From Myxocyprinus asiaticus (Eukaryota; Chordata; Actinopteri; Cypriniformes; Catostomidae), in assembly GCF_019703515.2 (NCBI RefSeq), contig NC_059372.1:17326492-17390491 (forward strand): a stretch of DNA of 64,000 nucleotides. The letters run 5' to 3'. The translations under genes and the position numbers were made by a program. The notes beneath the pieces were generated by a model. It ran no database searches. It had not been told where the DNA came from and was given only the letters and a program-made list of their open reading frames with translations. This document shows, in pieces, positions 49,164 to 62,336 of the stretch. Positions within the stretch are counted from its first letter, which is position 1. Each line of letters opens with the position of its first letter.

Positions 49164-49960
49164 GTCTGTGGTAAACACTACTTGACGATACATGGACGTT
49201 TTGTTCAACAACATAAATTACACACTTTCGTACCTCAAACTTGGATTTTGAAGACACTGTGTGCTTTTAATTTATTTTATTTTTTAAATTAAATACAGCA
49301 TCAAAATTCACATTTGAGGTATGACTTTGTGTAATTTATGTTGCCAAACAAAACGTCCACGTATTGTCAAATACTGTTTACCACAGACCTCATTTTACTC
49401 AAGTTCAAAACCCCATTATGAAAACCCAGAGGGAACCCATGGCAAATTCTCTTTTGGGTTTTTTGGTCTACAAGCTGAAAAGCTCTATTATGTGCACCAG
49501 AACAACTTGATATCTGTTGAGCAAAACAAGAACCAACAAGAAAATTTTATTAAGAATGTACAAATCATAGCAGACGAATAGCAGAGTTTCTGGTATTAAA
49601 TTATCTCTCGCTCTCTCTATCGCTCTCCCTCCTACCAGCTCTGGTATCTTTTATTAGAGTCAGAGTGAACAGGGAACTGAATGTGAGAGTGGCAACACAT
49701 AGAGCTTTGTAGTCTTGGCACGGCTAGTCATAGCCACTACTTTTTTCATTCTGTATTATTCATGGGAATGAAAAGCAGAATTTAGAAAGAAAAACATTCA
49801 GTCTGTCTGGCCGGCAGTCATTTGGCAGGGTCTACCTGTGGTCTGGATTCTGTCTGGAATTGGAGGCCTGGACCTCACCCACATCGAAAACCATGGCATT
49901 ACATGCTGTTCAGCTGTGCTAATGCTCTGTAGCTAACCTCCACTGTACACAAACACACCT

Positions 49961-50406
49961 CAGGGTTCCCACACTAATGGATAACCAGGAAATATTAGGG
50001 AATTAGTTTTTTTTTTTTTTTTTTTTTCAGGCCTGGAAAATGGTTTCTTGGAAATGAATAAACCTTTGAAAATCATGGACATTTTTGTAGTGAATAAATA
50101 TTTTTGTAGGTTTGCTCTGCTCTTGAATATTTAAAATATATATAGCTAATATTAAAATAGATAAACAATTGTAAAGTATGGAAAATGCTTGTAAAAGTCA
50201 TAGAAATATCCCATAAGTGAGTAAACCATTCTCTTGAGTCAGTTCTCCTAAATGAATCGGTCAAACTGGTTCATAAATCCGTTGAAATGGTTTGAATTCA
50301 TTAGAGAATTAAAATGATTTTGAAATATCTTTATCCAATAATAACAAATAAAAGGTAATTGAAAAGTAATGGACATTTTTTTTTGGTCCAAATTGTGGAA
50401 ACCCTG
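49961..50406. mobile_element. hAT-like MITE (CAGGGTTCCCACAC ends)
   Basis: Left CAGGGTTCCCACACTAATGG and right, inverted, CAGGGTTTCCACAATTTGGA. 446 bp, T-rich interior, no coding part. Flanks do not show a clear duplication. Confidence 0.75.
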
Positions 50407-52537
50407 ACAATTACCAAAAAAACATTATAAACAGGCAAAGAAATTGGTATAATTGATCATTTCCACTGTTCTTTAGAAGTTGAAATGAAGCAATTAGTCA
50501 TCTAGGATTAGCCGTCTCTCAGAATTCTCTCAATGGTACAGTAGCAGAAACTCTTGGTGCATATAGTGCTGACAAACTCTGGTCCTCTGCTGATACAGTC
50601 ACCGTCTGGAAGCTTTTTGGTTCATTGAAGCCCACAAAACAGAAATGGGCTGCATATTGTGGTGCTGTTGTCCAAATTAAAGCTGTTTATAGTGGGTGGG
50701 ATGGTGAACAGCCCTATTAAAGTTCACTTCATTGTTCTGTAGGTCTTGGGTCTTTGGTTGGAGGAGTCTAATGATCTCAATTCATTATGGGCCAAAGTTA
50801 TTATGGTGTTGGCGGGGACACAAAGACATGAATAGATCGAGAGGCTAATGAACAAATATTTGTGGGCTCAGAGTTATTTGGTTTAACACTGTTCTCTCAG
50901 CTTGAAGACTATGGAGTCTTTCTGCCAAATCAGGCCTCATTCGATTGTCGGTATCAATAAATATTTGTAGTTATATGCAGTAATATCACAATCCTTTAAT
51001 CTCAAACGATGCAAAAATGTAGTCTCCATTTATCGGCCTATGTTTAGCTGGTGAAAATAGTTCAGCTTCCTGGACTTTCCCCTTTCCACTGGTGTGATTT
51101 ATGAGGAGTGGAACATGTCCTCATGTCTTGGCTGAAACTGAAGAGGTTTCAGAGGCTGCTGTCATAATCCCTCACTGGTTCTACACACACTCACTGACAC
51201 TCAAACACACTCGTACTGCACACACAAGCATGTTGGTCTGAACCTGTGAGGACTGATATTGTTTCCTCCTCGCATCTGGTGTGTGTATGTTTGTGTATGC
51301 ATGCATGCACATTACTGTCATACACGCTTGGCAAACAGCTCAAATCCATTTGGTATCGAGTTGCTCAAATTTGATATTCCTTCAAGGTATGAGCCTGCAG
51401 GACATGCTGTATATATACACAAATTGTTTTTTTACATAAAACAATAGCAAACTGTAGAACTGACCGTTGTCTTAGGCAACTGATTTTCTAAATAGTTGTG
51501 CAAGTTTTATTTCTCTCGTATCTTTCTGCAGTCTCTTTCTTTTCTTTGGATAAAATAATTGTGAATTATTTTATAAAAACTCAAATCAATATTGCATGTC
51601 CAATAAAATATATAGTATATAGTATCCTGGTCATTATAGCAAAATATACCCCCTCTTGGTTATCCTATAATTACCATCTGAATATACATTATCCCTTACA
51701 TATACAGACATGTATAAGTGTGTGCATATGTACATAGCACGTGTCCCATGCGGTTTCATTGAGTGCAGTGTGTCGGAGAGGTCTGAGTGCAGAAATCTGC
51801 CCATTCCTTTCTTTAACTGAAGAGCTGTCAGTATGTGAGGCTGCACTCCCCATCTGCTGCTACAAAAATAGACTGAGCACTCTGGACATCTTAGCAGCTG
51901 GGCAATGCCTCACTTTTTTCTAGTGATTTTGCCCACCCTTATATCTCCAGCTCTGGATGATTATAATCTCATACAGTGCTCACATTCTGTCCTTATTTGA
52001 CCACTACTTTTCTTTCTTCATTGATAAAACATGATGAAACATATTTTAAACATAAATTGATCATAAACCAAACACGATCAAACATCACAAAACCAAAGTA
52101 CAATAGTAGTATATAAGTAAAGTCATCAAAACTATGAAATACGTAACACTCATGGGAGTATGGAAATTATGTTATGATGAAAAAATGTTAAACAAATCAA
52201 TTATCTTACTGTATATATTGGCTTCTTTAAAGAAGCCATCCTTAGTCTAGATTACAGCTCTTTAGACTCTGGGCATTTTCTCAACCAACTTCATGAGGTG
52301 CCACCCTGGATGATTTTTCAACTGTATTGAAGGAGTTCCCATATATGCAAAGAACTTGTTGGCTCATTCACTATCCTGTCCTCATCCATTACAAAAATAA
52401 ATGAATAAATAAAATAAAAAAGATAGTTTTGTAAAGAAATTCATACTTGGGCAGCATCATATTTATCTACAAAACTCATTTCAAGCTTTTAAGCATAAGT
52501 CTTTAGAACAAAAGATCATAAAGATCTTTTTTTTTTT
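50407..52537 (+). other. Intronic sequence, no recognised features
   Basis: AT-rich; no exon or element that I recognise. Confidence 0.5.
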
Positions 52538-53219
52538 TAAAGGGATAGTTCACCCAAAAATCAATATTCTCTTATCATTTACTCGCCCTCATGCCATCCC
52601 AGATGTGTATGACTTCATTCTTCAGCTGAACACAAAGATTTTTTGAAGAATATCTCAGTTCTGTAAATCCGTTCAGTTCAAATGAATGGTGTCCAGAAAT
52701 TTGAATGTCAAAAATCCTCAGAAAGGCTGCATAAAGTAATCCATTCGACTCTGGTTGAAATTGAACTGGTTAAATCTATATCTTTAGAAGTGATATGACA
52801 GGTATGGATGAGAAATGCGAAACAATATTTAAGTCCTTTTTTACTATAAATTCTCTTCCCTGCCAAGTAGGTGTGGCGATATGCACAAAGAATGCGAATC
52901 ACCAAAAACAAAAGAAGAAGAATGTGAAAGTGGAGATTTATAGTAAAAAAAGGACTTAAATATCGTATCGCTTCTGAAGATATGGATTTAACAACTAGAG
53001 TCTTATGGCTTACTTTAGTGCTGCCTTTTATGTACTTTTTGGACCTTCAAAGTTCTGGACACCATTCACTCGCATTGTATGGACCTACAAAGCTGAGATA
53101 TTTTTCTAAAAATCTTCGTGTGTGTTCTGCAGAAGAAAGAAAATCATATGCATATGAGATGGCATGAGGGTGAGTAAATGATGAGAGGATTTTAATTTTC
53201 TGGTGAACTATTCCTTTAA
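52538..53219. repeat. Palindromic TTAAAGGGATAGTT element, copy 4 (complete)
   Basis: From TTAAAGGGATAGTTCACCCA to GGTGAACTATTCCTTTAAG. Inverse arms meet near 52885 (GGAGATTTATAGTAAAAAAG against TTTTTTACTATAAATTCTC). About 680 bp. Confidence 0.92.
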
Positions 53220-54213
53220 GTGCTCTTATTACATCTCTAACTAAACACAATAGAAAACGTCTCTTTGAAGAGTTTCATTGTGGTCTGTGCAAAAGTCATT
53301 TTACTTTAGAAAGGGGGCCATAGGCCCCATACAGTCTAATTATAACAGATGACCTAATGTGTTGTACAGACCAACTGAGCAGCTTGAACTTGAAGCATTG
53401 TTCTTCAGCCTTCCTGTTTTCTTTCTCTTTCACCAGGCGACATGAAAACTGTGTGAATGGCATGCCGAGACTAAGTTAAGACTCTAGACCAAGGATTATT
53501 CAAACACAGTAACTGAGTTTTCATCAGAAGACCGTTCTGAAATTGTCCCCCAGTGGCTTAATGCATATTACAGACACGCTCTGTCTGTATCCTTGAATGC
53601 CCCTGCTCAAAGCCATTCTCAGATGACACGGTGTGATAGATGGCAGATATTACTGTTATGATATCATACAGCTGTATGGTGTTTATGAGGAAGCTCACCG
53701 CCTTATGATCTTATGAGGAAGCCACAGCTTTTTCATACCCCACATCATCGCTGCTTTGAGGTTTTCATTACTCAGTATAATTTTGAGCTGATGTGCAAAT
53801 ACTCTCACTGTTTGTCCAAATTCTCTTACTATACTAGTTTACACTAGGTCTGGGTTTCGATACAGATTTCTTGATTTGATTCCAATTGAGACATGATTTG
53901 ATTCTGATTCATTTGGGTATATTTCAGTTATAATGTGCATTTTGCTTAAATATGAAGGAAAATCTCTCAAAGGTAATGCTGTAAACTAAACAGGGAACCT
54001 TCTAACATGGTACATTATGAAAAGATTAATTTAAAAAATTTAAAACAGGGCCCAAACTATTTAGTTTAATTGCTATTAATTTAACCAAAATAATAATCAG
54101 CACAACCAAAACCAAAGTAAACTTTTTATACAGTATTTTTACGTTATTTCTAAGAAGCGTGCAAGGATGCGCACTTTGAAAATCCACTGGAAATCTCACA
54201 TACTATTTTGGAC
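53220..54213 (+). other. Intronic sequence with one hAT-like end
   Basis: A left end TAGGTCTGGGTTTCGATACA occurs at 53847 without a recognised partner; nothing else stands out. Confidence 0.4.
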
Positions 54214-54486
54214 TTAATAGTCAGAGGTGGTTAGAGCAGCCAGAAACTATACTCAAGTAAAAGTACAATTACTTAAAAAAAAATTTTTTTTTTACTCTAG
54301 TAGAAGTAAAAGTACTAACATAAATAATTACTTGAGTAAGAAAGTATCCAATTAAAAGAGTACTCAAGTAGTGAGTAACTCATTACTTTCACAAATGACA
54401 TAATGGACGTTAACTCCCCAATATTTCATTACATAATACACATTTAAAATGTATTACAGAATTATTATTATTATTATTATTAAATG

Positions 54487-54745
54487 GAATTCTGTAATCA
54501 TTCACCATCATGTTGTTCCAAACCTGTATGAATTTCTTTCTTACATGCAACACAATAAGGAGATAGTAGACAGAATGTTTGCCTGAGTCACTATTTACTT
54601 TCAGTGAATGTTTTTATCTCTATATTTTGAAAGTGAATGGGAACAAGACTGTTCTGTCTAACATCTTTTGTGGTCCACAGAATACAGAAGGTCACACGGG
54701 TTTGGAACAAGGTGAGGGTTTCGAAATGATGACAGAATATTAAAT
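54487..54745. repeat. Short palindromic element inside the hAT-like element
   Basis: AATTCTGTAATCATTCACCA with TTGTTCCAAACCTGTATGAA at the left and the inverse GGTTTGGAACAAGGTGAGGG at the right. Confidence 0.7.
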
Positions 54746-54763
54746 TGTGGCTGAGCTCTTACT

Positions 54764-55397
54764 TTAAAGGGATAGTTCACCCAAAAATGAAAATTCTCTC
54801 ATCATTTACTCACCCTCATGCCATCCCAGATATGTATGACTTCCTTTCACAAATAACACAAATTAAGATTTTTAGAAGAATATTTCAGCTCTGTAGGTCA
54901 GTACAATGCAAGTGAATGGGTGCCAAAATTTTTATACTCCAAAAAGCACATAATGGCAGCATTAAAGTATTCCATAAGACTCCAGTAGTTAAATCCATAT
55001 CTTCAGAAGTGATATGATAGGTGTGGTTGAGAAACAGATCAATATTTGTCATTTTTTGCTAGACATTCTTCTCCCTGCCCAGCAGAGGGTGATATGCAGA
55101 GAACAATGTGAATCTCCAAAAAACAAAAACAAGAAGAATGTGAAAGTGATCTGTTTCTCATCCACAGCTATCATATCGCTTCTGAAGATATTGATTTAAC
55201 CAATATTTTTTTTTTTGTTTAGCTTTAAAATGTTGCCACCCATTTACTTGCATTGTATGGACCAAAAGAGCTGAGAAATTCTTCTAAAAATCTTAATTTG
55301 TGTTCAGCAGATAAAAGAAAGTCATACACATCTGTGATGGCATGAGAATGAGTAAATGATGAGAGAATTTTCATTTTTGGGTGAACTATTCATTTAA
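54764..55397. repeat. Palindromic TTAAAGGGATAGTT element, copy 5 (complete, nested)
   Basis: TTAAAGGGATAGTTCACCCA to TTTTGGGTGAACTATTCATT TAAG, inserted inside the hAT-like element at 54222-56285. About 634 bp. Confidence 0.92.
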
Positions 55398-56293
55398 GGG
55401 CTCTTGTCAGATCTGGATGAATTTGTCAATAAGAAGAGAGGTTTGGAAATGTTTCTAGCAATTATTGCGGTAAAAACGTGAAAATGTCCCACAGGGACAT
55501 TATATATAATGCTGAAATATAAACCAAAGCAAGATCATGCTTTTTTTTAATGCCTACTTTTGCTATTTCATAGCTTTTAAAGTACTGCATGGATTCTTAT
55601 TTCAGTGTAGTTACAGTTTTCAGTGTCGTAAGTATTTAGATCATTAGTTCTGTACAGCAGTACCGGCACTCTCTAAACACAGAGTACACAGCCTACGTAG
55701 GGCACCAACCCCAGTCACGGAACACTCACTGTGTCTAAAACCGTCCCCTATCCACTATATAGTGCACTAGGAGGTGTAGAAGTGTCTGAATTCTGAGTGA
55801 GCCACTCGTTCCCTACTTTTGTTCACTCATTATTACCCACAATGCACTCTAATTTCGAGTGTGATGTACACTCAGTGACGGTTAATTGCCCATAATCTAC
55901 CACGGGGAAGACGTACGAGCTGGGGGTTTACTGCTTCCTTCACTCCTGCAATGTTTTATTTCATACTGAATGTATGAAATTACTTTTTGACAAATCATTA
56001 CTTGATTAAATAACATAACAAATAGAGAGGCAAAACATACAGATACATTTTCAAATGTACTCATATTTATATAGAATTTTGCCATTTAAACTGAATAATT
56101 ATTTATTTACTATATAATTCACTGATGTGATATTCTAACGAAACTATTCTTTTTTCATTGTGCGGAGCGAAGAAAGTGTTTGAAAGTACCCACTTTTAAA
56201 CCTATTCTAAAAGTATTTTTTTTCTCTAAAGAGTTACTCAAGTAAATGTAATTGAGTAAATGTAGCATGTTGCTACCCACCTCTGTTAATAGT

Positions 56294-58717
56294 TTGCGAA
56301 TCGTGATGAGACAAGCTTCTGTTCACTCTTAGCATTTGCTGGTTTCAGCCTTGATGATTTGTTGGTTGTGATCTTCAGCAGCTGTGAGGGGTATGTGGAG
56401 CTTGTGCTCTGCTCTCTGCTGTCTCTATAGGCAGACAATTGTTAATGCAGTATGTAGATCATTCCAGATGGGAACACACTCTACCCTCTTTAAGCTTTCC
56501 TCTTTAATATCCGAAAGGCCAGATCAGTGTCAAGAGATGCCGTTCTGGGTGTAAATTTTAGCAGGTGGAAATTAGTCGCAATGTGGTGATTTCTCAATAC
56601 ATTTCAGCAAAAAATCACAAATTACCCAATTAACTTACTAAATATACATTGCGTTCCTAGTCTTTTTGTGCACAATTATCATCACACATAGTTTTTCTTT
56701 GTAATCTTTCATCAACTTTTCACCTAGCTTGACACCTAGATTGATAAACTCTGCTTCACATTTTTTTTTTTGTTACACGTTATTTTGCACTGACATGCAT
56801 CACAATTTGGAAGTAAAATTGGTTGCAAATGCTATTTTGCATTGAATTTAAGACTACATGCAGTGTTTTTTCCTGGGTCAAAAATGGTCTTCGGTGGTGG
56901 CTGACACACGGTCAATACTGAAATAAAGCTAGTTTATTTCATAATTGCAATTAACTAATATATAACATAATTATGTTGCATATCATGTATACATTGGATA
57001 TACAAGTTATTTTTTGATCATCTAAGCATCTAGAAGATTTTGAATTTGACATTTTGTTTTACTTGAAGATGCGATTTAATTAACCTTATTTCTGTAGGTC
57101 TTATGTATGACTAGAGGTGAGCAGCACTTGAGGTGAGCTTTTAGTGAAAATGTTTGTTCCTACTCCTTACAAAATATTTATTCTTTTCATTAGGCCTTAA
57201 TTATTCAAGTAATCTCTACAGAGAATATCTGAAAGAAAACATGGCCGTTTTCTTCACTAATATTAAACATAATTCGAACAGCATATATTAGAGAGGAAGA
57301 AAACTTTGCTCATAATTTGTCCAGACTTTAAATCCCTTTATTCTATATTCTTCTTGCCTTTATGATTACCATAGTTCTTCCATTGTGGCATTTGTAATGT
57401 CATAACCACAGTTAAAACCATAGATGGCTCATTATTACTGTGGTAATACGTAAAATAAAATATGCATAATACAAATTATTAAATCTCCCTGATGGATAAT
57501 TTAACTTGAAATTCTATTACAGTTTACTGTGATAAATTTTAGTAAGGGTGATGATGTGTACTTTAAAAATCCCTTTATCTTGGTGCATGACACAGTGATT
57601 CTTTGTTTTCCTCATCATTGGTGGTTAGAATGTCACGCTGTTTGACTTCTTCCACAGCACTTTAATGTAAAACATTTCTCGGTAGAATACAAAGTTTTGT
57701 GGTCTGCGCTTCAATATCGAAAGAAGCCGGATTGAGTAGTGTGCGTGATCCCGCTCTGCTCACTTGCATGCTCCAGAGATAGTGCGCGCAACACTTGCAT
57801 GAAACATAGGTGTGCGTGTTAGATGAGAAGCATATTTAGCAGGCTAGTTATATATACTTCCCCTCAGGTGATACAAGTTGTTCTTGCTTAGTTACACTCA
57901 TAAGGATATCTTTTAACAGTTTAATGCCATTTTGTTTGTTTGTCTTCACTTTGCTAGAAGTATCACTTCTACTCCTCTGAAAGTGGCTTTAATATCACTG
58001 CAGGCTGTTAACAGTGGATATTGATTTGGCTGTGGACTAAGGAGTAAAGTCCTCTGGGGTCCAGTGCAGAGACACTTATTCCACTGCATTAGGCCAGGCA
58101 TGTCTGCTATTCTCAGGTCATCTCCCACTCTCTGAAATAAGATCAGGTTTATCATCACAGCCTGGAACTTGATATAGACAGATGGAGTTCAAAGCTTTTT
58201 CTGTACAAATGCAGATTAGGTGGTAAAGTCCTCCAGCCTGAATATCCTGCAGTGATAAAAGTCATTAGCTTTGTTCATCTGAACTTTACCCTGACCCCCT
58301 TAGTACAGCAGGAAGACAAGCATGTGTGTGTGTAGGTCTGAGCGATTATATAAAATATTCACAATATTTTTTACAATGATTTTGCTGGTGACGTACTATT
58401 TAGCAAAATTGTGAAAAGCATTGAATTTTATGTGCTTTTTATTTGGCCATTAAGTTGGTCTAGAGATCATGTCATTAGACTAGTTTCACAAATATTCCTT
58501 AATGCTTTCTGATTTAAACTTAATGAACAAAAACGGTATTAGAGTTAGTAAGTTCATTTCAAGAACTAATTGCTGCGAATCAGATCAAGCTGTCCTTTTC
58601 AATCAATCAATTCAAAACTCTGATTCAGTGATCACTCAAAAATGCTCAAAGTCTCAGTGTGACATGTTTCCATATGTAGAAATGGTTTATTTTTGTTTTT
58701 TTCTGGTTAATGGTAAT
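56294..58717 (+). other. Intronic sequence, no recognised exon
   Basis: AT-rich; a possible hAT-like left end TAGGTCTGAGCGATTATATA at 58333. Otherwise nothing assigned. Confidence 0.45.
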
Positions 58718-58727
58718 TCTGTTTTAG

Positions 58728-59186
58728 GCCATCCGCCTCAAGGTTCGACGTGTTGTGCATTCTGAGATGCTATTCTGAGTTACTGTAGCCTTTCTGTCAG
58801 CTCAAACCAGTCTGGCCATTCTCCATTGACCTCGCTCATCAACGAGGCGCTTCTGTCTGCAGAATTGCGGGTCACTGGATGTTTTTTGTTTTTGGCACCA
58901 TTCTGAGGAAACTCCAGAGACTGTTGTGCGTGAAAATCCCAGGAGATCAGCAGTTACAGAAATACTCAAACCAGCCCGTCTGGCACCAACAATCATGCAA
59001 CGGTCAATCACTGAGATCAAATTTTTTTCCCCCCATTCTGATGGTTGATGTGAACATTAACTAAAGCTCCTGACCCATATCTGCATGATTTTATGCATTG
59101 CACTGCTGCCACACAAATTGCTAATTAGATAATCGCATGCATATTTAGTTGTGCAGGTGTTTCTAATAAAGTTCTCAGTGAGTGTA
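58728..59186 (-). mobile_element. Truncated Tc1-like element of the CACTCACC family
   Basis: On the minus strand it starts at the terminal TACACTCACTGAGAAC (59186) and codes IVGARRAGLSISVTADLLGF then SRTTVSGVSSEWCQKQKTSS, the HTH part of a Tc1 transposase. It stops abruptly near 58728, so the catalytic part and the other end are missing. Same family as 18678-19859. Confidence 0.88.
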
Positions 59187-59569
59187 TATGCGGGAAACAT
59201 GCCTTGATTATCCACTATTTTTACTGTATTTTACTTGCATTAAACATTTTTAAATACACTTGTGTAAAATGGCAGTTTGGTTGAAGTGATGTTTCCTTGA
59301 CAAATAAAAAAATCTCCCTTTTTATGACATTTCTGAGAAAACATATACAGTAATTGAGATTTATATAAGGAATATATAAAAAAAAAAAAAAAGACAGATT
59401 TTTTTTTTTTTTTAGCTATATCGCCCAATGTGCCAACTTTGTCTATCCCTGTTGTTATTTGTCAGTTGGCTCCAACAACAAATGTTGTGTCTTTGTGAGC
59501 AATTAGACTTTGCTTTGGATGATCACGTGATCTTTAGCTGGCCTCATCTGGAAAGGTGAGGATTGGGGT

Positions 59570-59934
59570 TGTGACGAGGAGGAGGGCATGACCGGGCCGT
59601 AAGGATGGACGCCTGGTGCCGAGTTACCCAATCAGTGGGGAGGGGGATAGGGAGGAGCTGGAGAAGTCAGTTTGGGGGAGAGAGAGAGAAAGAGAGAGAG
59701 AGATGCATGCAGAGCTGTGTGCGTCAATGTTTGGTTGTGCTGAAAAGCAGTTTTTGTGTTGTGGCTGATTAAAAGTCTTTGTGATTGTTCACCCGGTTCC
59801 CGCCGCCTCCTTTCCGATAAGCAAGAGACCTTTTTGCCACAGTAGCTCCTCCTTATCCCCCTCCCAGCTGATTGGGGTAACTCGGCGCCAGGCGTCCATC
59901 CTTACAGCCCAGCCACACACTCCTTCTCGTCACA
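59570..59934. repeat. GC-rich foldback element with long inverse arms
   Basis: Left TGTGACGAGGAGGAGGGC; right end, inverted, TGTGACGAGAAGGAGTGT. The arms include AAGGATGGACGCCTGGTGCC and AACCCAATCAG-type sequence repeated inversely at 59867-59905. Clearly more GC-rich than its surroundings. No coding part recognised. Confidence 0.8.
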
Positions 59935-60719
59935 GGGGTCAAGATATTATTAGTAAACTGTACTCTACTTAGTATACTGCCCACTGAATTACTTTCTGAT
60001 GTACTACGAGTGGTATTGCTGTATACTTTATTACATTTGAAGTCTCACCTACACTTTCAGTTGTTCTCATTTGTATTAAAACTCCTCAGGCCTTCCATGC
60101 CTGAAATGTAAAGCTTAATGTCAAAGTTACAAATCCTAATACTTTCATTTTGAGCCTTGTACAAGTTCAGCCAGATTTATGGGATTTTCAAGCACAAATA
60201 TGTTCATTTTTGTCACTGTAATGGCATTACAATTGTCAGTTAATTTGGTTTTGTTTAAAGCTCTAAAATGAAAACAAAGAAATCAAAAGTCTTTGAGAGG
60301 GAAGCACAAAATTAAATTGTAGACCTCAAATGACAGTTCTTATTTTTGAATCCCACTGTTCAATGTGGTGGTTGTCATGGTAACAGGCCTTACCTTTTCT
60401 ATGGCTTGCGGGAGGACAGCGTTGACGTAGGCTACATTGATAGAACAGTGCGTTTCTGTCACAAGACTTCTGAGATAATTTGATCTCTTCATCTTTTAAA
60501 GAGAAAGTGAGGAAACATTACCTAAGTCTCATATATAGCTCATTTTAGTTACTTTACTAATTCACATATTTTCTGACTTTCTACCCCTTAAACACCCTTC
60601 ACATTAGTTTTACCCATTTCATAATTTCATGTCACATTTAGCATGTGGTGTGTTTGGAGGTTTGATTGCTTGTGCACCTCAAGGGCTGTTTGTTGTGTCC
60701 AATTTTCACACCTTTGAAC

Positions 60720-62067
60720 TAGGGATGTGCGCTACGACTAATTTGACTGTCGTTTAAACGGAAGTTTTGTAACTGACTAGTCTAAAGAGAAACCAACCTT
60801 CAGAAAACAGGAAAAAAAAAAGTGTTTGTGCGACCCATTTAAAATACTTAATCTATTCCAAATCCGATGCTAAATTCTACTGAAAAGGGGAATTTATCTG
60901 CGACGTGCTCGCCTTGAATTATGATCATTGTACATTAAATATAGAACATGACACGCATTCACTGAATCAACATTAGCGAATATTTAACAGACATATTTAT
61001 TGAAAACAATTGAATGAATAGTGCAGGATCAATGGAACAACCATTAAAAGCCTGTTCTAAATGGAAATCACCAAGTAAAAGTTACTTAACATATTAAAAC
61101 AGTCAGAACATTGTTGAAAATAATTAACAGGTAGACTAAGCCAAATCTATGAGAGAGAAAAAAATGCGCTGAAAAGTTGCACGTATTTCACGACGTGCAG
61201 TCGTGCATTAACCATTGATCTAATATGACAGCTGTTCGGTAAAGAACGTCAACCAAAAAGAGTTACGATGTAAAAAAAAAAATAAAAAAATAAAAAAAAG
61301 TAGCTATAGGATAGAAAAAAATAGGCCTGTGAAGTAGCCTAAAATAAACCTAATATATTCTAAACAGGATGTGCACACAGGATAAAAGATAGTTTAACAC
61401 GTTAAGCAGTCGGCACCTTGTTGAAAATAGCCTTCTTAATCAGCAGATTAAAAAAATGGCATACCTAGTCTAAAACAGTTATTTTCTAGGCTACTTACTC
61501 AAAAGCATAATTTTTTGGATGAGCAAAATTAACCCATGGACATGGAAAGACGGGACTTGACTCACCTGAGGTGGCTATCCTGCACTTGAAAAAGCCTGCT
61601 CAGCGGAAAAATAACATACAAGCATGCACAGATGTAAAGAAGACTCAAAGGTGAAAACATCCTTAGGGACTTTCAAATATTTGGAAAGCCGATTCCCGCA
61701 CCACCGAAGTGATTTTATAACTACTTTGCTGAGTTTTCTTGTCTAGCGAGAGGACATTTTCCTGTGCGCGCCACGAGAGAGAGAGAGGGAAGAAGCACAC
61801 GCAGCCTGAGGTGAAATTGAACTCCAGATATCCTCTTTTTTTTTTTTTTTTTTTTTTTTTATAATATTTGTATTATTAATTCTATTTAAAATATGTAACA
61901 TTAATATGACAGTAATTTAAGTGCAGCCTCTGTAAAAAATATAAAGCCAAACGTAAATGTGTAAAAATTATGATCAGTTTAATGGGGGGAAATATTAACC
62001 GACTAGTAATTCCAGTGTCGACTAGCAGCATCAGAACCGTTTAGTCGACTAGTCTCGCACATCCTTA
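60720..62067. mobile_element. hAT-like non-autonomous element with perfect 8-bp duplication
   Basis: Left TAGGGATGTGCGCTACGACT; right, inverted, TAAGGATGTGCGAGACTAGT. Flanked by CTTTGAAC on both sides (60712-60719, 62068-62075). 1348 bp; poly-T run at 61838-61860; no coding part recognised. Confidence 0.92.
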
Positions 62068-62336
62068 CTTTGAACAGGAAGTGCATACGTGGGCTTTGAA
62101 ATCTGCATGCACCACAGCCCCACCCTCAGAGCGCACTGCATTCTCCACTCATGCTACACAACACAGCATGAGTGGAATTTTCCATTGAAACTAGATGGGG
62201 AAAAAGATGGAAAACATGAACGACTGTTAGAATGTGTGGGCACAATTGTTATGAGTACGAATCATCTCCAAAGCAAAATCCCTCCACATTTACCCTTTTT
62301 ACAGGAATAGTTCACCCAAACATGAAAATTTTGTCA

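Larger units (their letters stand above)
47184..49440. mobile_element. Cluster of nested palindromic and hAT-like elements
   Basis: Starts TTAAAGCTGAAGTATGTAAT. Outer inverse arms are CCGTTCACACATGCAGCGAC (47290) with GCTGCATGTGTGAACGGGGC (48137), and TGGGTTTTCATAATGGGTTT (48290) with its inverse at 49410-49440, followed by GGACGTTTTGTTCAACAACA against its inverse near 49340. At least two younger insertions (47410-48059 and 48341-49163) break these arms. Confidence 0.7.
54222..56285. mobile_element. hAT-like element with perfect 8-bp duplication, carrying nested elements
   Basis: Left CAGAGGTGGTTAGAGCAGCC; right, inverted, CAGAGGTGGGTAGCAACATG. The flanks TTAATAGT (54214-54221) and TTAATAGT (56286-56293) are identical. 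The ends are rich in TACTCAAGTAAAAGTAC-type motifs. 2064 bp including the palindromic element at 54764-55397 and an older repeat at 54487-54745. Confidence 0.92.

Noticed and set aside
59570..59934. Possible solo LTR
   Set aside because: Long inverse arms argue for a foldback element; LTRs are direct repeats with TG...CA ends and short duplications, not seen here.
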